A stretch of DNA of 64,000 bases from Candidatus Polarisedimenticolia bacterium (GCA_036004685.1 DASYRE010000031.1:186001-250000), one strand, 5' to 3'. Positions 26,495 to 41,234 are shown, numbered from the stretch's first letter. Notes: generated by a model not told the origin, from the sequence alone. Translations and numbers: made by a program.

Positions 26495-28653
26495 GCGGGA
26501 AGAAAGGTCCTTCCCGAGCGCGCCAGGTCCCTCACCAGGGGGACCGGCCGGAAGCGCGGCCCGTGGATCGACGCGAGCCGATCCATGCGGGTGACGGCTT
26601 CCGTCAGAGGGAGGGAGTCGGCGTACCGCAGCAGCCCGCCGCGGAAGGGAGGGAAGCCGGTTCCCATGACCATCGCGAGATCGACGTCGGCGGGGGTCCT
26701 GGCGATCCCCTCGACCAGGCACAGCGCGGCTTCATTGATCATCGGCAGGATCATCCGGTCCACCGCCTCGGCTTCGGGGGCGATTCGCCCGCCCCGATCG
26801 GTCACGAGGGCGTAGACGGTGGGATCGGGACGCCCCCGCTTCTCCCCCTGCCAGCAATAGAATCCGCGCCCGGCTTTTTTCCCCAGACGCTTCTCGGCGG
26901 CGGCCGCCTCCAGCACGCGCGGCGGACGGATGCGATCCCCGAACGCCTCCCCGAGGATTCCGGAGACCTTGGTGGCGACGTCGATCCCGACCTGATCGAG
27001 CAGCTCGAAAGGGCCCACCGGCATGCCGAAATGCCTCATCGCCCGGTCGGCGACCTCGATAGGGGTCCCTTCCTTGAGCAGGGCGAGCGCCTCGTTCAAG
27101 TACGCCATCAGGATGCGATTCACCAGGAAGCCGGGGCCGTCGTTCACCACCACCGGCGTCTTCTTCAAGCGACGCGTGAGATCGACGAGGGTCGCGACCG
27201 CTTCGTCCGAGGTGGCGGTGCCGCGGATGATCTCCACGAGAGGCATCCGGTCGACGGGATTGAAGAAGTGCATTCCGGCGACGTTTTCGGGGAACCGGCT
27301 GCCGGCGGCGATGAGATCGATCCGGAGGGAGGAGGTGTTCGAGGCGAAGAGGCATCCTCCCTGAGTCGTCTGCTCGACTTCCGAGAGGACTTTCCGCTTC
27401 ACTTCGAGATTCTCGACCACCGCCTCGATCACCACGGGAAGCCGCGCGAACCCGGCGTAGGTGGTGGTCGGGAGGATCCGCGTCATCGGACCGATCACTT
27501 CCCGGAGTCCCTGCTTCCGCCGCCGCGCCTCGGCCTCGAAGACCTGCCGGGCATGGCGCAGCCCCAATCCCAGCGGCTTGAGGTCGACGTCTTTCATCCT
27601 CACGGTGATGCCGGCGGCGGCCGCCACCTGGGCGATCCCTCCCCCCATCACTCCGGCGCCGAGGAGCCCGAGGCGCTCGGCGCGCCGCGGCCGGGCCTCG
27701 AGCGTGGAAAGGACCTTGCGGCTGTCGCGCTGGAGGAAGAAGAGGCGGGTGAGATTCTTCCTCGTGTCGGTCATGGCCAGCTCGCCCAGGATCTCCGCTT
27801 CGCGGGCCAGGCCGGCCGCGAAGGAGACGCCGAGGCCGTGCTCGATCGCCGCAAGCGCGCCGAACGGCGCGGGATACTGATCGGGGCGGACGCGGGCGGC
27901 GGTCTGCTTCCGGGCGAGCGCGAAGTAGGCCTTGCGAAACGGAGGCAGCAGCCGCGCGAGGCGGAAAGCGGCGCCCCCTCCGCCGCGCCGCCGTCCCCGG
28001 CGGCTTTCCTGCGCGGCGCGCCGGACCCAGGCCGACGCTTCCGACACGACGTATTCCCGCGGCACGGCGCGCTTCGCGAGCCCGATCGCCTCGGCCGCCC
28101 TCCCGCGGCGCGACTTGCCGGCGACGATCATCTCGATGGCCGCCGGGAGGGGAACGCGGCGGGGCAGCCGTTGCGTGCCGCCCCAGCCGGGGATGATTCC
28201 GAGCCTCACCTCCGGCAGGCCGATCTCGCTGCGCGGATCGTCGCCGATGATGATGCAGTGGCAGGCGAGCGCCAGCTCCGTCCCGCCGCCCAGGCACGTT
28301 CCCCGCACCGCCGCGACGACCGGGAAAGGGAGCGCCTCGAGGCGCCCGAAAAGGGACTGTCCGTAGCGCGACTTCTCGGCAGCCTCCTGCGCCGAGCTCA
28401 AGAGCGCGATCTCCTCCACGTCGGCTCCCGCGATGAACAGATCGTCGCGGGCCGAGCGCACCACCAGGCCCCTCGGCGGATCCTTCCGCTTCTCCAGATC
28501 GGAGAGAATCGCGTCCAGCCGCGCCATGACCGCGGAGCTGAGGAGGTTCGGCCCTTCTCCCTTGCGGTCGAAGACCAGGTGGCAGATCTCGTCCCCCTCC
28601 ACGACGAGGTCGAGCCCGCTGTTCTCCTGCTTCATGATCGCGCCGCTTTCCAT
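26491..28653 (-). CDS. fadJ: Fatty-acid oxidation complex alpha subunit (enoyl-CoA hydratase / 3-hydroxyacyl-CoA dehydrogenase)
   Basis: A 720-residue bifunctional beta-oxidation enzyme. The N-terminal crotonase domain has the oxyanion segments FIAGADVEEI and RGTCLGGGTELALAC plus the catalytic-Glu region GLPEVRLGIIPGWGGTQRLPR. The dehydrogenase half has the NAD-binding LGLLGAGVMGGGIAQ and the catalytic His in MHFFNPVDRMPLVEI, then two C-terminal helical domains (GPGFLVNRIL; GTGFPPFRGG). It hydrates enoyl-CoA and oxidises 3-hydroxyacyl-CoA, handing product to the thiolase encoded just upstream. The ATG at 28653 sits one base past the thiolase stop; 28635 is an alternative start. Choice between fadJ and fadB is by resemblance. 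Confidence 0.94.
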   Translation of the reverse strand: MESGAIMKQENSGLDLVVEGDEICHLVFDRKGEGPNLLSSAVMARLDAILSDLEKRKDPPRGLVVRSARDDLFIAGADVEEIALLSSAQEAAEKSRYGQSLFGRLEALPFPVVAAVRGTCLGGGTELALACHCIIIGDDPRSEIGLPEVRLGIIPGWGGTQRLPRRVPLPAAIEMIVAGKSRRGRAAEAIGLAKRAVPREYVVSEASAWVRRAAQESRRGRRRGGGGAAFRLARLLPPFRKAYFALARKQTAARVRPDQYPAPFGALAAIEHGLGVSFAAGLAREAEILGELAMTDTRKNLTRLFFLQRDSRKVLSTLEARPRRAERLGLLGAGVMGGGIAQVAAAAGITVRMKDVDLKPLGLGLRHARQVFEAEARRRKQGLREVIGPMTRILPTTTYAGFARLPVVIEAVVENLEVKRKVLSEVEQTTQGGCLFASNTSSLRIDLIAAGSRFPENVAGMHFFNPVDRMPLVEIIRGTATSDEAVATLVDLTRRLKKTPVVVNDGPGFLVNRILMAYLNEALALLKEGTPIEVADRAMRHFGMPVGPFELLDQVGIDVATKVSGILGEAFGDRIRPPRVLEAAAAEKRLGKKAGRGFYCWQGEKRGRPDPTVYALVTDRGGRIAPEAEAVDRMILPMINEAALCLVEGIARTPADVDLAMVMGTGFPPFRGGLLRYADSLPLTEAVTRMDRLASIHGPRFRPVPLVRDLARSGRTFLPA

Positions 28654-28654
28654 G

Positions 28655-29959
28655 TCAAACCCGCTCGATGAGAATCGCCGCGCCCTGGCCGCCCCCCACA
28701 CAGAGCGTCGCGAGCCCGAGATCCTTGCCGCGGCGCGCCAGCTCGTGGCAGAGCGTGAGGACGAGCCGCGCGCCGGTACAGCCGACCGGATGCCCGAGCG
28801 CGATCGCCCCGCCGTTGACGTTCGTCACGCTCCGATCGATCTCCCCGATCGGGGAAGCGAGCCCGAGCTCCTTCTCCGCGAACTCCTGGGAGGCGAACGC
28901 CCGCTCGCAGGCGATGACCTGGGCGGCGAAGGCCTCGTTGATTTCGATGAGCTTCACGTCCCGGAACGCCGCTCCGCCCCGCCGCAGGGCGATCGGGGTG
29001 GCGTAGGCGGGGCCGAGCCCCATCGTCGCCGGATCGCAGCCGGCAAAACCCCAGGAGCGGATGCGCCCCAGGATCGCCACGCCCGCCTCGCGGGCGCGCT
29101 CCTCCGACGCCAGGACGAGGGCGGCGGCTCCGTCGGTGATCTGGCTGCTGTTCCCCGCCGTCACCGTGCCGAAGCGGCGGTCGAAGACGGGACGCAGCTT
29201 CGCCAGCGCCTCGAGGCTCTGATTCGGCCGAAACCCGATGTCGTCGGCCACCGCGTCGCCGTAGGCCGGCGGCAGGAAGACCGGCGCGATCTCCTCCCGG
29301 AACCGCCCCGACTCGGTGGCCCGCGCGACGCGCCGGTGGCTCTCCAGGGCGAAACGGTCCTGCTCCTCCCGGGGGATGTGGAAGCGCTTCGCCAGGACTT
29401 CGGCCGTCTCGCCCATGTTGAGCCCCGCGACGGGATCGGTGAGCCCGACCTCCAGCGCCACCACCGGCTTGAAGTGCCGCGGCCGGAGCTTCATGAAGAT
29501 CGACATCCGCCGCCAGAAGGAGCGGGCGCGGCCCGCCTCGAGGAAGAGGTCCTGGGTCTCCGGGCGGTAGAAAAAGGGGATCTGCGACATCGACTCGGTC
29601 CCTCCCGCCACGACGACGTCGGCGAGGCCCGATTCGATCCGCAGCGCGGCCTCGACGATCGCCTGGATCCCGGAGGCGCAGTTCCGGTTCACGGTGTAGG
29701 CGGGAGTCGACCGGGGGAGCGCGGAGCGCAGCGCGATCACCCGCGCGACGTTCGTGGCGTCGGCCGGCTGGGCGATGTTCCCGAAGATGACTTCATCGAC
29801 CTCTCCGGGATCCAGGGTCGAGCGGGCGATCGCCTCGGAGGCGGCGATCCGCCCGAGATCCCAGGCCGGAATCCGCCGGAGCGCCCCCCACGCCTTCGCG
29901 AACGGAGTGCGGGCCCCCCCCACGATGACGGCGCGGCGCGACGCGCTCACGGCTGCCAC
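28655..29959 (-). CDS. fadI: Acetyl-CoA acyltransferase (thiolase), beta-oxidation
   Basis: A 434-residue thiolase. The acyl-accepting Cys94 lies in NRNCASGIQA, the catalytic His in ALGHPVGCTGAR and the second Cys in LCVGGGQGAA. It splits 3-ketoacyl-CoA to acetyl-CoA and a shortened acyl-CoA, completing the cycle with FadJ. It starts at a GTG that shares its first G with the TAG stop of the NtrC-type regulator gene, and it ends one base before the fadJ start. The order thiolase then FadJ matches fadIJ-type operons. Confidence 0.93.
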   Translation of the reverse strand: MAAVSASRRAVIVGGARTPFAKAWGALRRIPAWDLGRIAASEAIARSTLDPGEVDEVIFGNIAQPADATNVARVIALRSALPRSTPAYTVNRNCASGIQAIVEAALRIESGLADVVVAGGTESMSQIPFFYRPETQDLFLEAGRARSFWRRMSIFMKLRPRHFKPVVALEVGLTDPVAGLNMGETAEVLAKRFHIPREEQDRFALESHRRVARATESGRFREEIAPVFLPPAYGDAVADDIGFRPNQSLEALAKLRPVFDRRFGTVTAGNSSQITDGAAALVLASEERAREAGVAILGRIRSWGFAGCDPATMGLGPAYATPIALRRGGAAFRDVKLIEINEAFAAQVIACERAFASQEFAEKELGLASPIGEIDRSVTNVNGGAIALGHPVGCTGARLVLTLCHELARRGKDLGLATLCVGGGQGAAILIERV

Positions 29960-31362
29960 TACTCGCCCGATCCGCCTTCAGGTCGCGGCGGCGGCGCGGC
30001 GTCGCGACCGTGCTTCTCCAGACCGTATTGCTCCAGCTTCTTATAGAGGTTGCTGCGGGGGGTGTCGATCGCCTTGGCGGTGGCGGAGATGTTCCAGTCG
30101 TTCTCCTTGAGCTTGTCCTGAAGGAACTGGCGCTCCGTCGCCTCCTTGAACTCCTGCAGCGTGCGGAACTGGGAGAGGGAGGGCGCCGGCCCGGCCGTGA
30201 TGGGGCTGCGGATCGCCGCAAGATCGGAGAGCGTGATCTCGTCCTCGTCGGCCAGGATGAGGAGGCGCTCCACCGCCCCCTTCAGCTCCCGCACGTTCCC
30301 CCGCCAGGGAAGGGAGGCGAGCTCACGGAGCGCTTCCGCGGAGAAGCGCTTGGGGCGGCGGTTGTTCTCGGAGCAGAACCGCCGCGTAAAATGCTCGATC
30401 AGCAGAGGGATGTCGCCCTTCCTTTCCCGCAAGGGAGGAACCGCGATGAGCAGCGTATTGATCCGGAAGTAGAGGTCCTCGCGAAACCGGCCCTCGCGGA
30501 TTTCGGCTTCGAGGATCTTGTTGGTCGCGGCCAGGACGCGGACGTCGACGTGGAGCGTCTTCGGCATCCCGACCGGCTCCACCTCGCCGTCCTGCAGCAC
30601 GCGCAGGACCTTGGCCTGGGTCCGCGGGCTCATGTCCGCCACCTCGTCCAGGAATATGGTCCCGCCGTCCGCCTGGACGAACTTCCCCGTCTGCCGGGCG
30701 ACGGCGCCGGTGAAAGCCCCTTTCTCGTGCCCGAACAGCTCACTCTCGATGAGCTCCTCGGGAATCGCCGCGCAGTTCACCTTGACGAAGGGGCGATCGC
30801 GCCGCTGGCTCAGCCGGTAGATCTCCCAGGCGACGAGCTCCTTGCCGGTTCCGCTTTCGCCGGTGAGCAGCACGGTGGCGTTGGTGGGCGCGATCTTGCC
30901 CACCGAGGCGCGGACCTTCTGGATGGCGGGAGAGTCGCCGACCAGCTCGTACCGCGACCCTTTCTCCGCCTTGAGCGATCGGTTCTCCTCCGACAGGCGC
31001 CGGTGCTGCAGCGCGTTGCGGATGGACGTCAGCACCCGGCCTTCCTCCAGCGGCTTCTCCAGGAAGTCGAACGCCCCCTTCTTGGTGGCCTCCACGGCGG
31101 TCGCGACGGTGCCGTGCCCCGAGATCATGACGATCTCGGCGCTCTCCTCGCGCTCCTTCAGCCGGGACAGGACCTCGATCCCATCCATTTGCGGCATCTT
31201 GATGTCGAGCAGAATCACGTCGGGCTCTTCCTTCCGGGCCAGCTCCAGCCCTTCCTGCGGGCTGGCGGCGACGCTGCAGAGATATCCTTCGTACTCCAGG
31301 ATCATCCGGAGCGATTTGCGGATGTCTTCTTCATCGTCGATGACGAGGATGCGCGGTTTCAT
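29959..31362 (-). CDS. NtrC-family sigma-54-dependent response regulator
   Basis: A 467-residue activator. The receiver domain has Asp9-Asp10 and phospho-acceptor Asp53 in VILLDIKMP. The AAA+ domain has Walker A GESGTGKE (168-175) and the sigma-54 contact loop GAFTGA (215-220), then the Walker B segment GTIFLDEV. A Fis-type helix-turn-helix closes the protein (ISATAKAIDTPRSNLYKKLEQYGL). No kinase gene adjoins it. It heads an overlapping chain with thiolase, fadJ and a membrane protein, suggesting that it controls or responds to fatty-acid use. No convincing ribosome site precedes the ATG, and a TAGAAT lies only about 10 bases upstream, so a leaderless start is possible. Confidence 0.94.
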   Translation of the reverse strand: MKPRILVIDDEEDIRKSLRMILEYEGYLCSVAASPQEGLELARKEEPDVILLDIKMPQMDGIEVLSRLKEREESAEIVMISGHGTVATAVEATKKGAFDFLEKPLEEGRVLTSIRNALQHRRLSEENRSLKAEKGSRYELVGDSPAIQKVRASVGKIAPTNATVLLTGESGTGKELVAWEIYRLSQRRDRPFVKVNCAAIPEELIESELFGHEKGAFTGAVARQTGKFVQADGGTIFLDEVADMSPRTQAKVLRVLQDGEVEPVGMPKTLHVDVRVLAATNKILEAEIREGRFREDLYFRINTLLIAVPPLRERKGDIPLLIEHFTRRFCSENNRRPKRFSAEALRELASLPWRGNVRELKGAVERLLILADEDEITLSDLAAIRSPITAGPAPSLSQFRTLQEFKEATERQFLQDKLKENDWNISATAKAIDTPRSNLYKKLEQYGLEKHGRDAAPPPRPEGGSGE

Positions 31363-31381
31363 GGCAGGGGAATTCTAGCGT

Positions 31382-31437
31382 AAAAACACGACGGGGGCGG
31401 GAGAGGCTTCCATCGCACCCCTCCCGCCCCCGCGTCG
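31382..31437 (-). terminator. Rho-independent terminator after htrA
   Basis: On the minus strand a long GC stem (CGACGCGGGGGCGGGAGGGG pairing with CCTCTCCCGCCCCCGTCG, roughly 31389-31437) is followed by GTGTTTTTA. It separates htrA from the downstream regulator gene. Confidence 0.85.
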
Positions 31438-31461
31438 TTGCCGGGCGGCTCTCCCGATTCC

Positions 31462-33015
31462 TTATTCTTCCGTGGCGCGGATCACCACGAACCGCCAGGT
31501 GTCCCGGTTGGCGTCGTAGACCCGGAACAGCACTTTCGAGCCGGCCCGGACCTTGGCCATCTCGCGCCGGTACTCCGCCACGCTGGACACCGGCGTCCGG
31601 TTCACCGAAGTGATGATGTTGCCGCGGCCGATCCCCTGCTCGAAGGCTTCGCTCGCCTGCGAGACGTCGGTCACGACCACGCCGGTCACGTCGTCTCCCA
31701 CGTCCATCTGCCGGCGGATCTCGGTGCTGAGGTTGTCGACCGTGATCCCCAGGCGCTTCTCGCCCTGGCCTTCCTGGTCCTCCCCGCCCTGGGATCGCGC
31801 CTGCTTGGTCGCGTTCATGTGCTCGCCCCGGTCCTCCAGCCGCGCCGTAACGACCACGGGGCGGCCGTCGCGGATCAGGTTCAGGCGGACCCGGCTGCCG
31901 GGCTCGCGGGCGGAGATGATCTTCACCAGCTCGTCCGTGGTGGCGACCGGCTTGCCCTCGACTCCCACGATGACGTCGCCGGGGCGGATGCCGGCCTTGT
32001 CGCCGGGCAGGCCCTTGTCGACGTCCTGGACCAGCGCTCCGCGGCCGTCCTTCAGGCCGAACGCGTCCCGCAGATCGGCGCTGACGTTCTGGAGCTTGAT
32101 GCCGAGGTAGCCTCGCGAAACGTGCCCCGAGGCCTTGAGCTGGGGCAGGATCTCCTTCGCGGTGTTGATCGGGACCGCGAATCCGATCCCCTGGCCGACG
32201 CTCGAGATGGCGCTGTTGACGCCGACCACCTCGCCGGCGACGTTCAGGAGCGGGCCTCCGCTGTTGCCGAAATTGATGGCGGCGTCGGTCTGGATGAATT
32301 CATCCAGCGAAGGATCCTTGGAAAGCTCGCTGAGCTTCCTCTTCTTCGCCGACACCACGCCGACCGTCACCGTATGCTCGTAGTAATACGGATTGCCGAC
32401 CGCAATCACCCACTCCCCCACGCGCAGCGTGTCGGAATCCCCCAGCGGCACCGTGGGAAGCTTGTGTTCGGAGGTGATCTTGATGAGCGCCAAGTCGGTG
32501 CTGGGATCGGTGCCCACCACGTCGGCCCGGTACTCCGTGTCATCGTCGGTCAGGTTGACCCGGATCTTGTCGGCCCCTTCGATGACGTGGTAGTTGGTGA
32601 TGATGTAGCCGTCTTCGGTGATGATGAAGCCCGACCCGCCGGAGTCCTCGCGGCGAGGCTCCTCACGGCCCGGCCGGCGGCGGTTGTCGGGTCCGAAGAA
32701 GAACTCGAACGGACTATGAAACGGGGTGCCGCCGCCCCCCTTGTTGGAGTCGACCATCTCCGTCGAAATGATGCTGACCACCGCCGGGTTGACCTTTTCG
32801 ACGATGTCGGCGAACGACGGATAACCGGGCCGGCTGGTGGCGCCCCCCAGCTGGGCGGGCACCGGCGCGGGCGCCAGCTTCAGCGAGGCGGGCCGCATCT
32901 CCGGCTCGGCGAGCGAGACGGGAGAGAGCCGGACGCCGCCCGCCAGGACCATTCCGAACAGAATGGAGGCGGCGGCGACGAGTGAAAATGTCACGAGTTG
33001 GGCCTTCTTTTTCAT
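31462..33015 (-). CDS. htrA: HtrA/DegP-family periplasmic serine protease
   Basis: A 517-residue membrane-anchored or exported protease-chaperone that degrades misfolded envelope proteins. An N-terminal hydrophobic segment (residues 6-27) is followed by a trypsin-like domain with triad His143 (TNYHVIEG), Asp174 (STDLALIKI) and Ser252 (FGNSGGPLL), then two PDZ domains (~285-375 and ~405-510). The linker after the first 90 residues is Gly/Arg-rich, as in DegP Q-loops. The ATG at 33015 begins the signal-like sequence with AAGGAG upstream; GTG/ATG at 33051/33048 are alternatives. A strong promoter and a strong terminator bracket it as a single-gene unit. Confidence 0.95.
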   Translation of the reverse strand: MKKKAQLVTFSLVAAASILFGMVLAGGVRLSPVSLAEPEMRPASLKLAPAPVPAQLGGATSRPGYPSFADIVEKVNPAVVSIISTEMVDSNKGGGGTPFHSPFEFFFGPDNRRRPGREEPRREDSGGSGFIITEDGYIITNYHVIEGADKIRVNLTDDDTEYRADVVGTDPSTDLALIKITSEHKLPTVPLGDSDTLRVGEWVIAVGNPYYYEHTVTVGVVSAKKRKLSELSKDPSLDEFIQTDAAINFGNSGGPLLNVAGEVVGVNSAISSVGQGIGFAVPINTAKEILPQLKASGHVSRGYLGIKLQNVSADLRDAFGLKDGRGALVQDVDKGLPGDKAGIRPGDVIVGVEGKPVATTDELVKIISAREPGSRVRLNLIRDGRPVVVTARLEDRGEHMNATKQARSQGGEDQEGQGEKRLGITVDNLSTEIRRQMDVGDDVTGVVVTDVSQASEAFEQGIGRGNIITSVNRTPVSSVAEYRREMAKVRAGSKVLFRVYDANRDTWRFVVIRATEE

Positions 33016-33066
33016 GGAAGAGCTTGCTCCTTCGGTTTTTATTCGCATCACGAGGCGTGCGGTTTA

Positions 33067-33095
33067 AGTATAGGTCGCAAGGGCGCTTACTTCAA
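33067..33095 (-). promoter_or_regulatory. Sigma-70-type promoter of htrA
   Basis: On the minus strand TTGAAG (33090-33095), a 17-base spacer and TATACT (33067-33072) lie about 50 bases before the htrA start. Confidence 0.75.
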
Positions 33096-33147
33096 GGCAC
33101 TTTTGCAAGGGAACTCCTTGAAATGCTTGCGGGACGGGGGCTAGGCG

Positions 33148-33555
33148 TCAGGAGCCCGCCGGACGTCCGCCGCCGTTCTCCCGGGAGGCTCCCGGGAGAA
33201 GAATGGCCGCCACCTCCTTGAGCAGCTTCGAGATGTCGACCGGCTTCGAAAAGACCCGCCGAATCCCCAGCCGGCGGGCCTCCTCCAGAATCTCCGGAGT
33301 GGCGAAAGCGGTCACCAGAAGGCAGGCAGCGTCGAAATCCCGTTTCCTGAGACTCCTGAGGACTTCCAGGCCGTTCGGCCCGGGCATTCGATAGTCCAGA
33401 ATCACGACGCGGGCGTCGCGATGGTTCTCGAGGTTCTTCTCGGCCGCGGCGCCGCTCGGCTCGAGCCACGGAGCGTAACCAGCGCGCTGGAACAGGCGCT
33501 CGTAGCAGCGCCGTACTGCCGGATCGTCCTCGATGATCAGGATCTTGCCCTGCAT
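33148..33555 (-). CDS. Single-domain response regulator (receiver only)
   Basis: A 135-residue CheY-like protein. The acidic pocket is Glu9-Asp10-Asp11, the phospho-acceptor is Asp54 in VVILDYRMPG, with Thr82 in LLVTAFA and Lys104 in VFSKPVD. There is no output domain, only a short Gly/Arg-rich tail, so it works by binding partners or as a phosphate sink or relay. The ATG at 33555 is preceded by a perfect sigma-54 promoter (33591-33606). The gene lies directly downstream of the sigma-54 activator gene 33714-35093. Receptor or effector partners are unknown. Confidence 0.9.
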   Translation of the reverse strand: MQGKILIIEDDPAVRRCYERLFQRAGYAPWLEPSGAAAEKNLENHRDARVVILDYRMPGPNGLEVLRSLRKRDFDAACLLVTAFATPEILEEARRLGIRRVFSKPVDISKLLKEVAAILLPGASRENGGGRPAGS

Positions 33556-33590
33556 CGCCGCGTTGCGCTCCCGGGGTCCTCTGGAAGGAC

Positions 33591-33606
33591 AGCAACCGTC
33601 GTGCCA
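33591..33606 (-). promoter_or_regulatory. Sigma-54 (RpoN) promoter of the receiver gene
   Basis: The minus strand reads TGGCACG-ACGG-TTGCT, an exact match to the -24/-12 consensus TGGCACG-N4-TTGCW. Predicted transcription start is near 33580, giving a 25-base leader before the receiver ATG. Confidence 0.85.
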
Positions 33607-33636
33607 GACAGCGGCGGCTGGGCCGGCCGCGCAACT

Positions 33637-33662
33637 GCCTGCTGAAAATAGGCTTGCTGAAA
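33637..33662 (-). promoter_or_regulatory. Tandem repeat, candidate enhancer for the sigma-54 activator
   Basis: GC-Y-TGCTGAAA occurs twice, at 33637-33647 and 33652-33662, with a 15-base period. The copies lie about 57-82 bases upstream of the predicted sigma-54 start, close to where NtrC-type activators bind. The activator gene itself ends 50 bases further upstream. Confidence 0.5.
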
Positions 33663-33713
33663 GGGGCTGGAATCCGGAGCGCGGAGCAGCGTCAAAATGG
33701 CTTCGTTCGGGCG

Positions 33714-39562
<5,849 letters not shown>

Positions 39563-39614
39563 CCGACTGATACCCGATGGGAGGTTTGGAGGAACGACTC
39601 ACCGTTGGTGCATG

Positions 39615-39643
39615 ATGATAGCAGACGCCCCCGCCGCCGTCAA
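39615..39643 (-). promoter_or_regulatory. Sigma-70-type promoter of the kinase-ligA-transporter-regulator chain
   Basis: On the minus strand TTGACG (39638-39643), a 17-base spacer and TATCAT (39615-39620) precede the kinase ATG by about 52 bases. The -10 carries a TGC extension. Confidence 0.75.
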
Positions 39644-39735
39644 AAAGTCCCGATCCGGAGAAAGCCTTGAGTTACACGGAGATAGATTGGCTTTTGACGG
39701 TCGCGAAGAGGCCTTTGCTCGCACGCCGACGGCTG

Positions 39736-39744
39736 TGCTAAGGT
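39736..39744 (+). promoter_or_regulatory. Weak candidate extended -10 for the M24 peptidase gene
   Basis: TGC followed by TAAGGT lies 45 bases before the start, with TTGCTC 18 bases upstream of it. Both hexamers are poor matches. Confidence 0.3.
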
Positions 39745-39788
39745 AGCGGCCTTTGTCGCTTCGATTCCAATCCAGCGCGGAAGGGCCC

Positions 39789-41234
39789 ATGGAGCTCCGC
39801 CTTCGGAAGAACCTGATCCTGCCGGCGCTGATCGTCGGGTGCCTCTCGGGCGCGGCCTGGACGCTCCCGCAGCGTCCGGACGGGAACGCCCCCCAAGAGT
39901 ATCGCGCGCGCCGGGAGGCGCTGGCCGAGGCCCTGCGCCAAGAGCTTGCCCCGGGCGATTCCGGAGCTCTGGTGCTCGATGCGGCGCCCGAGAGCGAGTC
40001 CTCCTATCGTCAGGAGAGCAACCTCTACTACCTGACGGGGACGGAGATCCCCGACAGCTCCCTGGTCCTTCTCTTCGATCGGCCGGCTTCCGGCGCCGCG
40101 AAGAAAGGACCCGCCGCGCCCGGCCGCTACGCGGAGTTCTTCTACCTGCCGGGGAGGGACTTCCGGCAGGAGCGCTGGACCGGCCCGCGGCCGGGGGCGG
40201 GAGGACTTGTCAAAGAGACGCTTCAACCCGATGACGAGCGCCGCGAGGCGATGCGACGGACCGGGTTCGAGCGGATCCCGGAAGGGGATTTTCCGCCCCG
40301 CCGCTATCCGCGCGGGCCCGTGGAGAGCCGGGCCGACTTTGCCTCCCATCTGGCCCGGTTCCTGGCGGACGCCCAGGTTTTTTTCCATCTGGTCGCGCCG
40401 GGAAGGCCGGGGGCCCCGCTGACGGCGGATCTCGCGTTCGTGAAGGAGATTCGGGAGGAGTTCCCGCTCCTGACCCTCAAGGATCCCGCTCCGGCGCTCG
40501 CCCGGATGCGGGCGGTCAAATCCCCCGCCGAGCTGCAGCTCCTGCGGCGGGCCATCGAGATCACCTGCCAGGCGCAGCGCGACGCGCTGAAGCAGGCCCG
40601 ATCGGGGATGGCCGAGTTCGAGGTCCAGGCCCTCGTCGAGTATCGCTTCACCTCCGAGGGCGCCCGCCGGCCGGGATATCCCTCGATCGTCGGGTCCGGC
40701 CCGAACTCCTGCATCCTGCACTACGACGCCAGCGCGGGAACTCTCCGCGAAGGGGACCTCCTCCTGATGGACGTGGGGGCCGAATACGGCAGGTACACGG
40801 CCGACGTGACCCGGACGATCCCCGTGAGCGGCCGGTTCAGCGAGGAGCAGCGGAAGATCTACGACATCGTCCTGAAGGCCCAGAAGGCGGCGATCGCCGC
40901 CATCCGGCCCGGCGTCCCCTTTTCCGACATCGACAAGACGGCGCGCCGGGTCATCGAGGAGGCGGGATACGGGCCGTACTTCATCCACGGCACGAGCCAT
41001 TTTCTCGGCCTGGACGTGCACGACGCAGGCGACACGTCGGCGGCGCTGCAGGCGGGGATGGTCCTCACCGTCGAGCCGGGGATCTATCTCCCGGAGAAGC
41101 AGATCGGGATCCGGATCGAGGACGACGTGCTGGTCACGCGGCGGGGCGCCGAGGTTCTCAGCGACTGCGCTCCGCGCGAGCCGGGCGCGGTGGAAATGCA
41201 GAGGCTGGAAGGGTTAAAGTCCGCGACTCGTTGA
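39789..41234 (+). CDS. Exported M24 metallopeptidase (Xaa-Pro aminopeptidase-like)
   Basis: A 481-residue protein with an N-terminal hydrophobic segment (NLILPALIVGCLSGAAW) that should direct export. Residues ~40-220 are the creatinase-like N-terminal domain. The pita-bread catalytic domain shows the five metal ligands: Asp in LLLMDVGAEY, Asp in TADVTRT, His in GTSHFLGLDVH, Glu in TVEPGIYLP and Glu in IRIEDDV. It should remove N-terminal residues ahead of proline. The ATG at 39789 has GGAAGGG upstream and begins the signal; 39753 is an alternative. Confidence 0.93.
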   Translation: MELRLRKNLILPALIVGCLSGAAWTLPQRPDGNAPQEYRARREALAEALRQELAPGDSGALVLDAAPESESSYRQESNLYYLTGTEIPDSSLVLLFDRPASGAAKKGPAAPGRYAEFFYLPGRDFRQERWTGPRPGAGGLVKETLQPDDERREAMRRTGFERIPEGDFPPRRYPRGPVESRADFASHLARFLADAQVFFHLVAPGRPGAPLTADLAFVKEIREEFPLLTLKDPAPALARMRAVKSPAELQLLRRAIEITCQAQRDALKQARSGMAEFEVQALVEYRFTSEGARRPGYPSIVGSGPNSCILHYDASAGTLREGDLLLMDVGAEYGRYTADVTRTIPVSGRFSEEQRKIYDIVLKAQKAAIAAIRPGVPFSDIDKTARRVIEEAGYGPYFIHGTSHFLGLDVHDAGDTSAALQAGMVLTVEPGIYLPEKQIGIRIEDDVLVTRRGAEVLSDCAPREPGAVEMQRLEGLKSATR

